Part shown: positions 1 through 8,043 of the stretch, piece by piece
How positions within the stretch are numbered: position 1 is the first letter of the stretch
Layout: the number at the start of each line of letters is the position of its first letter
Assembly (NCBI GenBank): GCA_913058255.1
Contig: CAJXQU010000002.1
Location: 186,001 to 250,000, forward strand
Direction: 5' to 3'
Length of the DNA: 64,000 bases
Source: an uncultured Pseudomonadota bacterium
GTDB taxonomy: Bacteria > Pseudomonadota > Gammaproteobacteria > CAJXQU01
Made by a program: the position numbers and the translations under genes
The notes under the pieces: model-generated
What the model was told of the DNA's origin: nothing
Database searches by the model: none
Seen by the model: only the letters and a program-made list of their open reading frames with translations

Positions 1-962
1 GATATCGGTGCAAAAATAGCCATAACTAAAGGCTGAGTCATCATAATCATTCCAGCAGTGCTGGCAGGAAAGCCTTTTATATATTGCAAATATAAACTAA
101 CCAATACGACATTCGCAAAAGTAGCTGTGTACATCAAATATGATGTACAACAAGATAAGGTGAAAATACGATTATTGGTAAATAAACTGAGATCAAAAAT
201 AGGATGGGTTGCTGTTTTTTCAATACGAATAAACCACCAAATGGCAAGTAAGCCAAATACTATTAAGAGGTAACTAACGTTTGTTGTTAGTGTTGATATA
301 CCTACAGAAAACGCCACTATTGATGAGGCGTAAATGACTGTTCCTTTTATATCTAAATCAGAAAAAGAATGCACATTTTCTGTATTAGACCAATCACCCT
401 GGACTTTAACTAGGCCAATATATAAAACGATAAATGACAAGGGTATTTGAAAAATAAAACAAGCTTGCCAACCAAACTGCTCGATTAAATGGCCTCCAAT
501 AAAGGGCCCTGCGGCAAGACCAAAATATAAAGTGGATATAACGATCCCGATCGTAGCCCCACGTTGTGCTGGTGGAAAAACAGAAGAAATAATGGCTACT
601 TGAGTCGCATAGAGCATGGCTGCACTTACGCCTTGCAATAGCCTGAAAAATATCAACGCTTCACCACTTGTTGACATCGCTGCAGCAATAGAAGAAACAA
701 TCGTTGAAGCAGTACCTATCAGGAATATTTTCTTCCGCCCAAACATATCTGCCAAGCGTCCAAAGAAGAGCACGAACATCGCACCAGCCATCAGATAAGC
801 CATAGGGATCCAACTCAACATGACTGCATTCATCGTCAGACTTTCAGCAATCGAGGGTAGGGCAACATTGACTGATGAAAGCATTAACGGTGTTGCCCAT
901 GCGTTCAATAACACCATAAACAATGTATTTCTTTGCAATGGTGCTAATGAAAAAATATTCAT
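1..962 (-). CDS. MFS drug exporter, DHA2 (14-TM) type, 3' end outside the window
   Basis: An open frame of 320 codons reads from an ATG at 962 to the left edge without a stop, so the C-terminal part is missing. The product is a polytopic inner-membrane protein. It has the MFS motif A after TM2 (GRLADMFGRKK) and a glycine-rich motif C-like stretch (FGLAAGPFIGG) followed by a Trp-Gln segment typical of EmrB/QacA-type proton-driven multidrug exporters. The start overlaps the stop of the upstream DUF445 gene (TAATG), so the two are probably translationally coupled. The substrate cannot be read from the sequence. The family is secure and the subfamily likely. Confidence 0.85.
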   Translation of the reverse strand, partial: MNIFSLAPLQRNTLFMVLLNAWATPLMLSSVNVALPSIAESLTMNAVMLSWIPMAYLMAGAMFVLFFGRLADMFGRKKIFLIGTASTIVSSIAAAMSTSGEALIFFRLLQGVSAAMLYATQVAIISSVFPPAQRGATIGIVISTLYFGLAAGPFIGGHLIEQFGWQACFIFQIPLSFIVLYIGLVKVQGDWSNTENVHSFSDLDIKGTVIYASSIVAFSVGISTLTTNVSYLLIVFGLLAIWWFIRIEKTATHPIFDLSLFTNNRIFTLSCCTSYLMYTATFANVVLVSLYLQYIKGFPASTAGMIMMTQPLVMAIFAPI

Positions 963-1672
963 TAAATAAAGCTAGCGAATAAACCGATCAAGCCACCCAA
1001 TACACCGCCCCAAACGACTAACCAGCCAAGGTGTTTGCGGATCATTTCTTGAATAATTTCCTTGACCATTTGCGGAGTGAGTTCGTCTAGGCGTGAATTG
1101 ACAATGGACTCTATATTTTCTGTAATATCGCTGCCTAATTTATCGGTATTGAGGCCTGCATGAAGTGCTTTTTGAAATTTCTCACCAGCGGTCATATCTT
1201 CTAAAGCTGAGCGCATTTTAATTGAAACGGGTTCCCGTAAAGGTTCTAATGCTTCTGCACCACCCACCATTGCAAGCATAGAGCCTAGCGAGGAAGCATT
1301 GATTGCATCGATTAAAGATTGAAAAATTGTATCGTAATCGACCGCATCGAGAATGGGGGAAAAGTTTAAAACATTTTCTGATGAACCTTCTTCTGATTTT
1401 ATAAATCGTTGAATATTTTCAGTCGTGAAAAATTGCTTCATCATGATATTTTTTATGCCTGTTTTAAATTCTTCAAACTGGTTTGGGATCACACCAGATC
1501 CATATAAAAACGGGACTTTTTCAAACAACATGTGAATCGCTAACCAGTTTGTGATAGCACCTGATAATGCAAACAAACCAACCGATAAAATGATCTTAGA
1601 GTGGACAGGAGAAACTAAGCCCGCAATAACTAGAGCGAGCGCAAGAATATTCGTGATCAGGCTTTTATTCAT
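962..1672 (-). CDS. DUF445 family membrane protein
   Basis: A 236-residue protein with two hydrophobic segments at the N-terminus (about residues 8-42), a long polar middle and a hydrophobic C-terminal helix (about 214-235). The motif NWLAIHMLFEKVPFLYG just after the second helix is the hallmark of the DUF445 family (YheB/YjiN-like). The function of the family is not established. The start codon overlaps the HopJ-family stop by 4 nt (ATGA) and the stop overlaps the MFS start, so it sits in the middle of a tightly coupled operon. I infer an envelope role only from its topology. Confidence 0.85.
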   Translation of the reverse strand: MNKSLITNILALALVIAGLVSPVHSKIILSVGLFALSGAITNWLAIHMLFEKVPFLYGSGVIPNQFEEFKTGIKNIMMKQFFTTENIQRFIKSEEGSSENVLNFSPILDAVDYDTIFQSLIDAINASSLGSMLAMVGGAEALEPLREPVSIKMRSALEDMTAGEKFQKALHAGLNTDKLGSDITENIESIVNSRLDELTPQMVKEIIQEMIRKHLGWLVVWGGVLGGLIGLFASFI

Positions 1673-2013
1673 GATAACTCCAGCGCAGGGGTATCGAATT
1701 TAACGCCACTCAAACCATGTAGGATGAAGTTACGTATATTGGCGTGATCAGTCGCGTCTGGATGTTGTAAAACATCTTCACGATAGTAAACACCAAAACA
1801 GGCCAGCGTTTCTTGTTCGGTCAGATCATTTAATTTTCCGAATGCAAAGATCTTACAAGAACCTTCATTGGCTCCACTCTCGTTGACTGTATCGCCATTG
1901 ATAAAATCCGTAGGTGTATAACGGTAGTTGTCTTCTATCACCTGCATCGTTTGTTGAAACTCAATGGACTCAGGACGAGTCTTAAGCTGAGTAAAAAATT
2001 CTTCTAATGTCAT
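1669..2013 (-). CDS. HopJ-family small protein
   Basis: A soluble 114-residue protein without a signal peptide. The segment FINGDTVNESGANEGSCKIF and the later CFGVYYREDVL are typical of the family named after the Pseudomonas syringae effector HopJ. The family is common in bacteria with no type III secretion, and no secretion genes are nearby, so an effector role should not be assumed. It is first or second in the leftward operon, overlapping DUF445 by 4 nt. Its cellular function is unknown. Confidence 0.85.
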   Translation of the reverse strand: MTLEEFFTQLKTRPESIEFQQTMQVIEDNYRYTPTDFINGDTVNESGANEGSCKIFAFGKLNDLTEQETLACFGVYYREDVLQHPDATDHANIRNFILHGLSGVKFDTPALELS

Positions 2014-2045
2014 AAGTTTTTTTTAAACCTTTTAGTCTTATTTTT

Positions 2046-2273
2046 CTAATGAATGGTGGGCGTATTCTTTAACGGTTCAATCAAGTACTCTAGTCCGTTG
2101 ATCTTAATCTCCAAGGCAAGCTGTAATAGCATTCCCAATTGACCTTCTGGAAAGCCTTTATCAGAAAACCAGAGTAAATAAGGCTCAGGCAGATCAATCA
2201 GTACTCGGCCTTTATATTTTCCGAACGGCATGGGGATTTTTGCCAGTTTAACTAGATCTTCCTTTTCAAACAT
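2046..2273 (-). CDS. DUF3820 family protein
   Basis: A 75-residue protein with the family core MPFGKYKGRVLIDLPEPYLL, then FSDKGFPEGQLG, and a C-terminal Leu-rich helix. DUF3820 proteins are small and cytoplasmic. Some are annotated as quorum-regulated virulence factors or as relatives of the exonuclease X C-terminus, but no activity is established. The stop lies 32 nt before the HopJ-family gene on the same strand, so it is probably the first gene of that operon. The divergent GST gene starts 80 bp to its right. Confidence 0.8.
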   Translation of the reverse strand: MFEKEDLVKLAKIPMPFGKYKGRVLIDLPEPYLLWFSDKGFPEGQLGMLLQLALEIKINGLEYLIEPLKNTPTIH

Positions 2274-2353
2274 TTAGATAGGAGCGCTTGTTCGTTATGA
2301 TAGTGTGGTAATTTTACAGATTTTTAAACAGAAGCCTAGAGCCGATCTTACGT

Positions 2354-3001
2354 ATGAGTTCATCACAACTAAAACCAATCCCCATACTTTATTCATTTCG
2401 TCGTTGCCCTTATGCCATTAGAACACGTATGACTCTACTTTATAGTGGTGTACAGGTTGAAATACGTGATTTGATCTTGCGTGACAAGCCTGCATCCATG
2501 TTGGCGTATTCAGAAAAAGGAACCGTTCCTGTGCTGGTATTAGAAGATGGAACGGTTCTTGATGAAAGTTTGGACATTATTAAGTGGGCTCTGGCTAAAA
2601 ATGATCCACAAGCATGGCTGGGAGCAAAAATTAGTCTATTGGTCACCGAAAATGATCATGCATTTAAACAGCATCTTGATCATTATAAATACGCTGATCG
2701 GTTTCCTGAATTTCCAGCAGAAGAATATCGCACACATTGTGAAGCATTCTTACGGCAACTGGAGACAAGATTAAACAAATCAGTTTTCCTAGACGGTGCC
2801 CAATGTACATTAACAGATATAGCGATATTTCCATTCATCCGACAATTTGCCTTCGTTGATAAAGACTGGTTTGATCAAACACCTTACCCGAAGTTACAAG
2901 CATGGCTTGCAGATTTTTTAGACAATGAGATATTTGTTAGATCAATGAAAAAATATCAACTTTGGAAAGAGGGAGATCCAATAACACTTTTCCCCGATTA
3001 G
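2354..3001 (+). CDS. Glutathione S-transferase family protein
   Basis: A 215-residue cytosolic protein. The N-terminal thioredoxin-fold domain (about residues 8-80) has YSFRRCPYAIRTRMTL, with the Cys-Pro-Tyr-Ala element of the glutaredoxin-like/omega GST branch, then the cis-Pro motif GTVPVL and the glutathione-contact ES in VLDESLDI. The C-terminal helical domain spans about 95-205. It presumably uses glutathione for conjugation or thiol transfer, with an unknown substrate. It is transcribed alone, divergent from the DUF3820 operon. Confidence 0.85.
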   Translation: MSSSQLKPIPILYSFRRCPYAIRTRMTLLYSGVQVEIRDLILRDKPASMLAYSEKGTVPVLVLEDGTVLDESLDIIKWALAKNDPQAWLGAKISLLVTENDHAFKQHLDHYKYADRFPEFPAEEYRTHCEAFLRQLETRLNKSVFLDGAQCTLTDIAIFPFIRQFAFVDKDWFDQTPYPKLQAWLADFLDNEIFVRSMKKYQLWKEGDPITLFPD

Positions 3002-3142
3002 ATAAGTTTAATTTTTACCGATTATCTAACGACTTAAATGGTCTGGTTTAAATGATGTGTAACTTACCTCCACTTAAGCTCCTTGTTTCAAGTACTAATC
3101 AAGCTCTTTGTAAGTTATTAACCATACAAGAGCTTTAAACCA

Positions 3143-3165
3143 ATAAGGCTAGAGTTTAGCCTTAT
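3143..3165 (-). terminator. Stem-loop between GST and the pilin-like lipoprotein gene
   Basis: A perfect 9-bp inverted repeat (ATAAGGCTA/TAGCCTTAT) with a 5-nt loop lies between the convergent ends of the GST gene (+) and the lipoprotein gene (-). There is no clean T-tract on either side, so termination is inferred from position and stem only. Confidence 0.4.
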
Positions 3166-3258
3166 CGGTATCTACCATCACCTTTATAAATTTACATTTG
3201 GTTATTAAATATAAGCGTCATTGCAGCCACTTAATTAAGAATAAGCGGTTAGCGATAC

Positions 3259-5496
3259 TTAATAATGAACGTAGTTACGACACTCTTTAGGAAGGTACTT
3301 ATTAATAATGCCCGACTGACACTTCCATTTTGTTGAACTGTCATCGTTTGGTGGCGTCATTGTTAAGGTGTTAGTCGCTCCTGTTATAGGTAAATTATTG
3401 AACTCAACAATTACTTTACCCATATCTGCAACTACTGTAACAGTGTAATTTGGCGCTAGTTTATTGAGCTGCAACTGATCAATTTCTACTGCATTGGGAT
3501 ATCGTGAATGTTCGATTTTGAACTGATTCAGCGCTATGGTGACAGTTTTAGCATCGAATATGGTAGCAGCCATTTCAGCACGTACAGAGTAATCTTGATA
3601 AGCAGGGATTGCTATAGCGGAGAGCGTGCCAAGCGCTGCAAAACCCATATAACCGCTTTGTGTAAATAGCAGTTCTAATGGATTATGTTCATAGACCAAC
3701 TCAATCGCTAACTGTGTTTCACTTGACGTGATTTTTACACCTGCGGCACCTGAACGGGGTAAATTCGCTTCTCTTGGTGAGGGTAGCTCGAAGAGATCAA
3801 TAGGACGATCAACAACATCCCCTAAGAAACTCAGTAGACCAAGCTGCAAGCGATAGATAAACTCGGCGCTGCCCTCATTTCGAGCGGTCAACATAAAGAG
3901 TGAGCCTTTAGAATCAATTCGCTGTTCTTTCTCTAACCACTGATCAACAGGTCTTGTTGGTTTCACATGATGACGATCCATCAATATTTGAGGAATATTA
4001 GCTGTTATTAGATAGTCACCTTCTTGCTCCCAATATAAATGACTAGGCACTGAAAGTACCCGTTTCAGTAGGGTTAGCTGTGCTGCATTTTTAGGCTGCC
4101 CAAGAAGCTCATCAAACTCTGATGAGTCAAACGATGGTATTTGAAGATGGTGATAGGTATGACCACTAATAACGCGTTGTTCGTATGATAAATTAAACTC
4201 TTTGACAGAGTTCTCCAACATCTGTTTAAAGGCTGTTTTGTTGTTTAAACGTATTGCGAAATGCAGGCCAGCTTCACCAGAGATCAAACTTACGTCTTGA
4301 CCAAATAGATCAAAAATATCTTCTATTTCAAAACCTAAGGTCTCAGAAAACTTCTTCTTACCGAGGTTATATCCTTCCACCACCTGTGGTGGTGCGCCAA
4401 GCATAACGAGCTTCTCAATAGAAATAATATCCGACTTGCTAGGTAAGCCAAACACCGCTACAAGATCTGTTTTACCGGCTAAATTAAAAGTAGGTGCAGA
4501 CTTAATAGTGGGCAGATAGCCACGAAAGCCAAAAACAGGCATATCTATCACACACTTTAAACGGTTGATGCCATTGCTTGTGCCCATTCCAACGGCAATG
4601 TTTTTCATTGAACCAACACCCATCATTGCTAATGCTAAAAACTCTTGCTCCATCCCCATTGCCTTGCTGAGGTACGAGAACTCTTTAGGATTCACCCATG
4701 CAAAAAAGCCTTGGCCACTGTCATCAATGGTTTTTTCAACCGCTAGCATAGGGTGGGTTTTATTCGCCTCCAGTGTTGCCAACAATTCATTGAGATTATT
4801 TGGCTGCAAGCTTAAGCCACCCAAAACAAACAGGCGTGACAAAGATTTGTCCCAAATAACCTGTGCATCCATTCCCTCAATGGTCACTTCTGCATAGCCC
4901 TCTGGGCTCATTGCTTTGGTGACTTCAATCGGTATAGATGTTTCTGATAATTGATAAAATAGCGCTTGAATGGACTCCACTGACTCAAAATTCACTCCAA
5001 CACTGAATAAGATATTCGGTGTAGCAACCGCAGGGTCAGAATTTTTTATAACGGCTAACTCTATTGGCGATGTGAACGACGTTGTCATCAAACGTGCGAA
5101 TGAGTGCAATTCTGGTGGAAGTTCAGGAATAATATTGTTCGTAAACCCATCTTTTATCGACTTGGTGGCGTCAACAAACGGTTTAGAGCTAGCGGCGGCG
5201 TTAAATGCATTATCTTTAGGCGTACCGATAAAACTCCATAGATTAGGCACTCGTGCATATGCGAAGGAAGACTCTGTCAACCTTTCACGCAAATATGCAT
5301 CTTTCACCAACGCTTCTCCCTTAGCTTTAATTAAAGGACGTAAATCAGTTGTCTCAACTATATGAGCTGCAACAGACTCAGCTGTATGTGGTGAGCTTGT
5401 ATTTTTAGTTGGCGCTTTATCACTCTCACAAGCGGCTGTAAAAATTGTCAAAGAAGCACATAGCGATAATTTCGCTAATGTTGAATATGAATGCAT
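3259..5496 (-). CDS. Large lipoprotein with C-terminal type IV pilin-like domain
   Basis: A 745-residue protein. The N-terminus is a lipoprotein signal: a hydrophobic stretch ending in TIFTAAC, so Cys23 would be lipidated. Residues ~30-600 are a large exported domain reminiscent of DUF3352-type proteins; I cannot assign a function. From about residue 614 the sequence becomes pilin-like: GFAALGTLSAIAIPAYQDYS, then VRAEM, a Tyr-Pro turn, and a C-terminal Trp-x-Cys...Leu-Pro-x-x-Cys pair like the disulfide loop of PilA pilins. The prepilin peptidase motif (GFTLIEL) is degenerate, with no Glu at position 5, so it cannot be processed like a normal pilin. No pil genes are adjacent. The frame is intact, arguing against chance read-through of a pilin gene. 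Confidence 0.75.
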   Translation of the reverse strand: MHSYSTLAKLSLCASLTIFTAACESDKAPTKNTSSPHTAESVAAHIVETTDLRPLIKAKGEALVKDAYLRERLTESSFAYARVPNLWSFIGTPKDNAFNAAASSKPFVDATKSIKDGFTNNIIPELPPELHSFARLMTTSFTSPIELAVIKNSDPAVATPNILFSVGVNFESVESIQALFYQLSETSIPIEVTKAMSPEGYAEVTIEGMDAQVIWDKSLSRLFVLGGLSLQPNNLNELLATLEANKTHPMLAVEKTIDDSGQGFFAWVNPKEFSYLSKAMGMEQEFLALAMMGVGSMKNIAVGMGTSNGINRLKCVIDMPVFGFRGYLPTIKSAPTFNLAGKTDLVAVFGLPSKSDIISIEKLVMLGAPPQVVEGYNLGKKKFSETLGFEIEDIFDLFGQDVSLISGEAGLHFAIRLNNKTAFKQMLENSVKEFNLSYEQRVISGHTYHHLQIPSFDSSEFDELLGQPKNAAQLTLLKRVLSVPSHLYWEQEGDYLITANIPQILMDRHHVKPTRPVDQWLEKEQRIDSKGSLFMLTARNEGSAEFIYRLQLGLLSFLGDVVDRPIDLFELPSPREANLPRSGAAGVKITSSETQLAIELVYEHNPLELLFTQSGYMGFAALGTLSAIAIPAYQDYSVRAEMAATIFDAKTVTIALNQFKIEHSRYPNAVEIDQLQLNKLAPNYTVTVVADMGKVIVEFNNLPITGATNTLTMTPPNDDSSTKWKCQSGIINKYLPKECRNYVHY

Positions 5497-5674
5497 ATAA
5501 AAAAACCTAAAGAAATTTATTAATGAGTAGTGTCAATGAAAAAACACATGGACAGAAGTCTTTGCAAAAAATAGACCAATACATTGAGGTTCCAAAGCGA
5601 CTCTATATCTTTATTTTGATTTATATTATATATACAGAATATTCAAAGGTCATTGGTTCGCATAAACAATGAGA

Positions 5675-5690
5675 GCCAAGACCTTGCCAG
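5675..5690 (-). promoter_or_regulatory. Possible sigma-54 promoter for the pilin-like lipoprotein gene
   Basis: On the minus strand the sequence TGGCAAGGTCTTGGC has GG and GC separated by exactly 10 nt. It matches the -24/-12 consensus TGGCACG-N4-TTGC except at two positions. It lies about 180 bp upstream of the ATG. Pilin genes in many gammaproteobacteria are sigma-54 dependent, which makes the match more interesting, but the second half is imperfect. Confidence 0.3.
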
Positions 5691-5745
5691 CCATATCAAG
5701 TTAGAGAGAAGCTGATCAGAAAAGTCACTTTCCTGATCAATTTAA

Positions 5746-5979
5746 CTAGGATCTTAGCCGGGCATCCAGCTGATCAATGACATCTGTCCAGTCGGAATCT
5801 TGCTCGAGAGACTCGCGCAAAAAAGTAGCCTGACTTGTCGTCCAAACTCTAGCTTTATCGATGGAAATCATTCTACTGATGCCTTTGTTATATTCAATAA
5901 AGATATCAATAGCTTTTTCAGAGCTGGGTAGCCCGAGTTGTTCGAAAAGACCACTTAAGTTGTGATTTGAAAGATCCAT
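5746..5979 (-). CDS. DUF2789 family protein
   Basis: A 77-residue soluble protein starting MDLSNHNLSGLFEQLGLPS and ending DVIDQLDARLRS, with the central WTTSQATFLRESLEQDSDW. These blocks match the DUF2789 family of small gammaproteobacterial proteins of unknown function. A strong ribosome binding site (GGAGGTG) lies 4 nt before the ATG and confirms the start. It is monocistronic and divergent from the Crp/Fnr-family gene, with about 265 bp between them. Confidence 0.85.
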   Translation of the reverse strand: MDLSNHNLSGLFEQLGLPSSEKAIDIFIEYNKGISRMISIDKARVWTTSQATFLRESLEQDSDWTDVIDQLDARLRS

Positions 5980-6245
5980 GACTCACCTCCGCAGGAATAG
6001 ATCTATATTTTGAATGAACTTATTATTTTAAATCTCCAGTACCTATATTAAAGATAGTTCGTTTTATCAAGATTTTCAACGAGAACGATTGTTCATAATA
6101 GACATTAGCGCTAAAAAAGAAGCTAAGGCAGTACTGTTATTAAGTACATTACTGCTAATAGATCTTCTCAGAATATTTAATTAAACTTTTTGCATTTTAC
6201 AGGGTCTACTAATGTCTATTAATATTTTATCTCAATAAATATATA

Positions 6246-6950
6246 ATGAGCCAACAACCTTATACTCGCTTGTCTGCAGAAGAAAAATTTGATCTCTGCC
6301 TCCAACGTTTTCCTGCTCTACAGAAGATGGAAAACGTTCATTCTGAACAGTTAAGAAAAAAGATGCAGTTTAAGTCGCTGGATACTGAGCAGATAGCGTA
6401 CGAGCCTGGTTGGGAATGTGATCATTTTTTTATGTGCCTAACGGGCAAAACTCGTGTATTCAAACGTTCCGAGTCTGGTCGAGAGATCTTGCTCTATCAC
6501 GTTAACAAGGGAGAAACATGCGTTTTAACGACATCTTGTCTAATTACAGGCCAGTCATTCCCTGCAAACAGTATCGCAGAACAAGAAACACATCTTGCGG
6601 CAATACCTGCAAATACGTTTACGGAACTTCTATCCATTTCACCTGATTTTAGAAGCTTCGTACTGGATAATTATGGCCTGATGCTATCCAGCCTTATCAC
6701 GCTGGTCGATCAAATTGCATTTGATCGTACCGATCAACGGCTTGCAAAACTTTTAATAAAATTGAGTGATGAGCAGGGCATTGTTAATTGCACTCATAAT
6801 GAACTAGCTTTAGATCTTGGCAGTGTTCGAGAAGTAATATCTAGGCAGTTACAGGACTGGGAATCTCGAGGTTTTGTGCGAACAAAACGAGGCCGCATTG
6901 AAATACTTGAAGCAGAGGACTTAGCACGACACACACAAGGTTCTCCTTAA
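6246..6950 (+). CDS. Crp/Fnr family transcriptional regulator
   Basis: A 234-residue protein with an N-terminal cyclic-nucleotide-binding fold (about residues 30-150), the long dimer helix (about 145-165) and a C-terminal winged helix-turn-helix. The recognition helix reads SVREVISRQLQ: Arg and Glu at the CRP R180/E181 positions and Arg at R185, so a TGTGA-like half-site is plausible. The Ser-Arg pair also resembles FNR. No N-terminal cysteine cluster for an iron-sulfur centre is evident. The cAMP-binding arginine/serine motif is not obvious, so the ligand is unknown. No good ribosome binding site precedes the ATG; an 8-codon ORF with an AGGG motif lies just upstream (6212-6238). Confidence 0.85.
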   Translation: MSQQPYTRLSAEEKFDLCLQRFPALQKMENVHSEQLRKKMQFKSLDTEQIAYEPGWECDHFFMCLTGKTRVFKRSESGREILLYHVNKGETCVLTTSCLITGQSFPANSIAEQETHLAAIPANTFTELLSISPDFRSFVLDNYGLMLSSLITLVDQIAFDRTDQRLAKLLIKLSDEQGIVNCTHNELALDLGSVREVISRQLQDWESRGFVRTKRGRIEILEAEDLARHTQGSP

Positions 6951-6969
6951 GCTTTAAAGTTTAATATTA

Positions 6970-6985
6970 TGTGACTCAAGTTACA
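6970..6985 (+). promoter_or_regulatory. CRP-like operator TGTGA-N6-TTACA
   Basis: The site matches the CRP consensus TGTGA-N6-TCACA at 9 of 10 positions. It lies 20 bp after the Crp/Fnr-family gene and before the small secreted-protein gene. A plausible -10 element (TACTAT, 7007-7012) puts the transcription start near 7019, so the site is centred at about -41.5, the class II activation position. The binding protein could be the neighbouring regulator or global CRP. Confidence 0.5.
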
Positions 6986-7074
6986 TACTCTATGATTTTA
7001 TAACCGTACTATTGTTAATGTTCCTGTCCTTTTGGCAGGCGTTAAATAAACCATATCTCATAGAGGAATGTTCA

Positions 7075-7338
7075 ATGAATTTAAAAACTATCATAAGTAC
7101 AGCACTAACCGGCACCATTCTCGCTATTTCTCACACAGTTTCTGCTGGTGAGTATAATGATCAATGTGCGATGGGCCTTGCGCTTGAAAAGCACTTCGAA
7201 ACAGACTGCTCTATTAACTTAGAAATTAGCGACAAAACGTATTGTTTTGGAAACAAGGAAGCGAAGTCATTATTTCTTGAAGACACAAAAGGAAATATTG
7301 AAAAATCGATAGCTTACTACGAAAATTCAAAATCTTAA
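7075..7338 (+). CDS. Small exported protein, YHS-like
   Basis: An 87-residue product. I chose the ATG at 7075 because GAGGAATG precedes it and it gives a clean Sec signal peptide (MNLKTIISTALTGTILA... cleaved near SAG); a longer TTG start at 7012 is less likely. The mature ~65 residues contain three cysteines (QCAMG, TDCS, YCFG) and a segment YCFGNKEAKSLFLEDTKGNI that resembles the end of YHS domains (small, sometimes metal-binding). Similarity is modest and function unknown. It is probably transcribed alone from the CRP-like promoter and ends in a strong hairpin. Confidence 0.7.
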   Translation: MNLKTIISTALTGTILAISHTVSAGEYNDQCAMGLALEKHFETDCSINLEISDKTYCFGNKEAKSLFLEDTKGNIEKSIAYYENSKS

Positions 7339-7348
7339 CATGCTTGAT

Positions 7349-7380
7349 GAAGGAGGCTTGCGAACAGTTTAGCCTCCTTC
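7349..7380 (+). terminator. Stem-loop terminator after the small secreted-protein gene
   Basis: A perfect 10-bp GC-containing inverted repeat (GAAGGAGGCT/AGCCTCCTTC) with a 12-nt loop begins 10 nt after the stop. There is no T-tract on the plus strand, whereas the minus strand has TTTT before the stem. Position and stem strength favour a transcript end. Confidence 0.6.
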
Positions 7381-7775
7381 AAAATCAACAGTCTAGAGCT
7401 AAGTAAGCTATTCAATTAGATAGTAATTCTTAGTTCTCTTTAAAACAGCTAATCGATTGTAAGTAAAGTAATTATCATTTTCTGAGTTTTGATAGCGTTA
7501 TGAACAGGTTCTTTCTAGTTATTGACTTATTACTGATGAAATGCTTCATGTTGTAGATCGAGAGTAACGTCTCTATCTACACTTAGATCTCAGATAAGAC
7601 ATATTTAAATATGTATTAGTATTCGTTGCTTTCTATAGGTATCTTGACTAGGTTAGGTTCGTTTAGTTGGTAGCAGATGAATGATTTTATTCAGAAGAGA
7701 TATGCGGCCTGTCTATTTCACATATCCATTGTTTCGGTCTAGCCCATCTTCTAAAGTGGTAATCTGTACAAGTAA
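7381..7775. other. 395 bp non-coding, AT-rich gap
   Basis: This gap lies between the terminator of the secreted-protein gene and the 3' end of the glutaredoxin gene, which face each other. Apart from a short imperfect inverted repeat near 7556-7581 (TAGAT-C-GAGA...TCTC-T-ATCTA) I see no coding potential, promoter or RNA gene. Confidence 0.5.
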
Positions 7776-8039
7776 TCAACCAAACCGTTTTTTAAGATAA
7801 GCAACTATATCTGAAGATTCATACATCCATTCAACATCGTTTCCTTTTTCAATACGTAAACAAGGAACCTGTGTCATTCCACCTTCGGTAAATAAGGTTT
7901 GTCTATGATGGGGATTTTTCATGGTGTCACGGATTTCTATTTCGATACCGAGCTTTTTAATAGCACTTCTTGTTGTCATACAAAAAGGACAGAAGTTATA
8001 TTGATAAAGACTTAGATCCGAGGTGTTTTTTTGAGTCAA
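7776..8039 (-). CDS. Glutaredoxin-family protein (CPFC)
   Basis: An 87-residue protein with the glutaredoxin active site NFCPFC near residue 16, a cis-Pro motif TQVPCL near 60 and the terminal glycine-motif region ESSDIVAYL. It should be a dithiol glutaredoxin or the N-terminal thioredoxin-fold part of a GST-like family, reducing disulfides with glutathione in the cytoplasm. It begins 4 nt after the tadA stop on the same strand, so the two are co-transcribed, possibly linking redox and tRNA modification only by convenience. Confidence 0.85.
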   Translation of the reverse strand: MTQKNTSDLSLYQYNFCPFCMTTRSAIKKLGIEIEIRDTMKNPHHRQTLFTEGGMTQVPCLRIEKGNDVEWMYESSDIVAYLKKRFG

Positions 8040-8043
8040 AATA

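Noticed and set aside
1669..2013. HopJ as evidence for type III secretion
   Set aside because: The family is widespread in non-pathogens and no secretion genes are present.
6212..6238. 8-codon ORF with AGGG before the Crp/Fnr gene (possible leader peptide)
   Set aside because: Too short and no regulatory structure to support a leader role.
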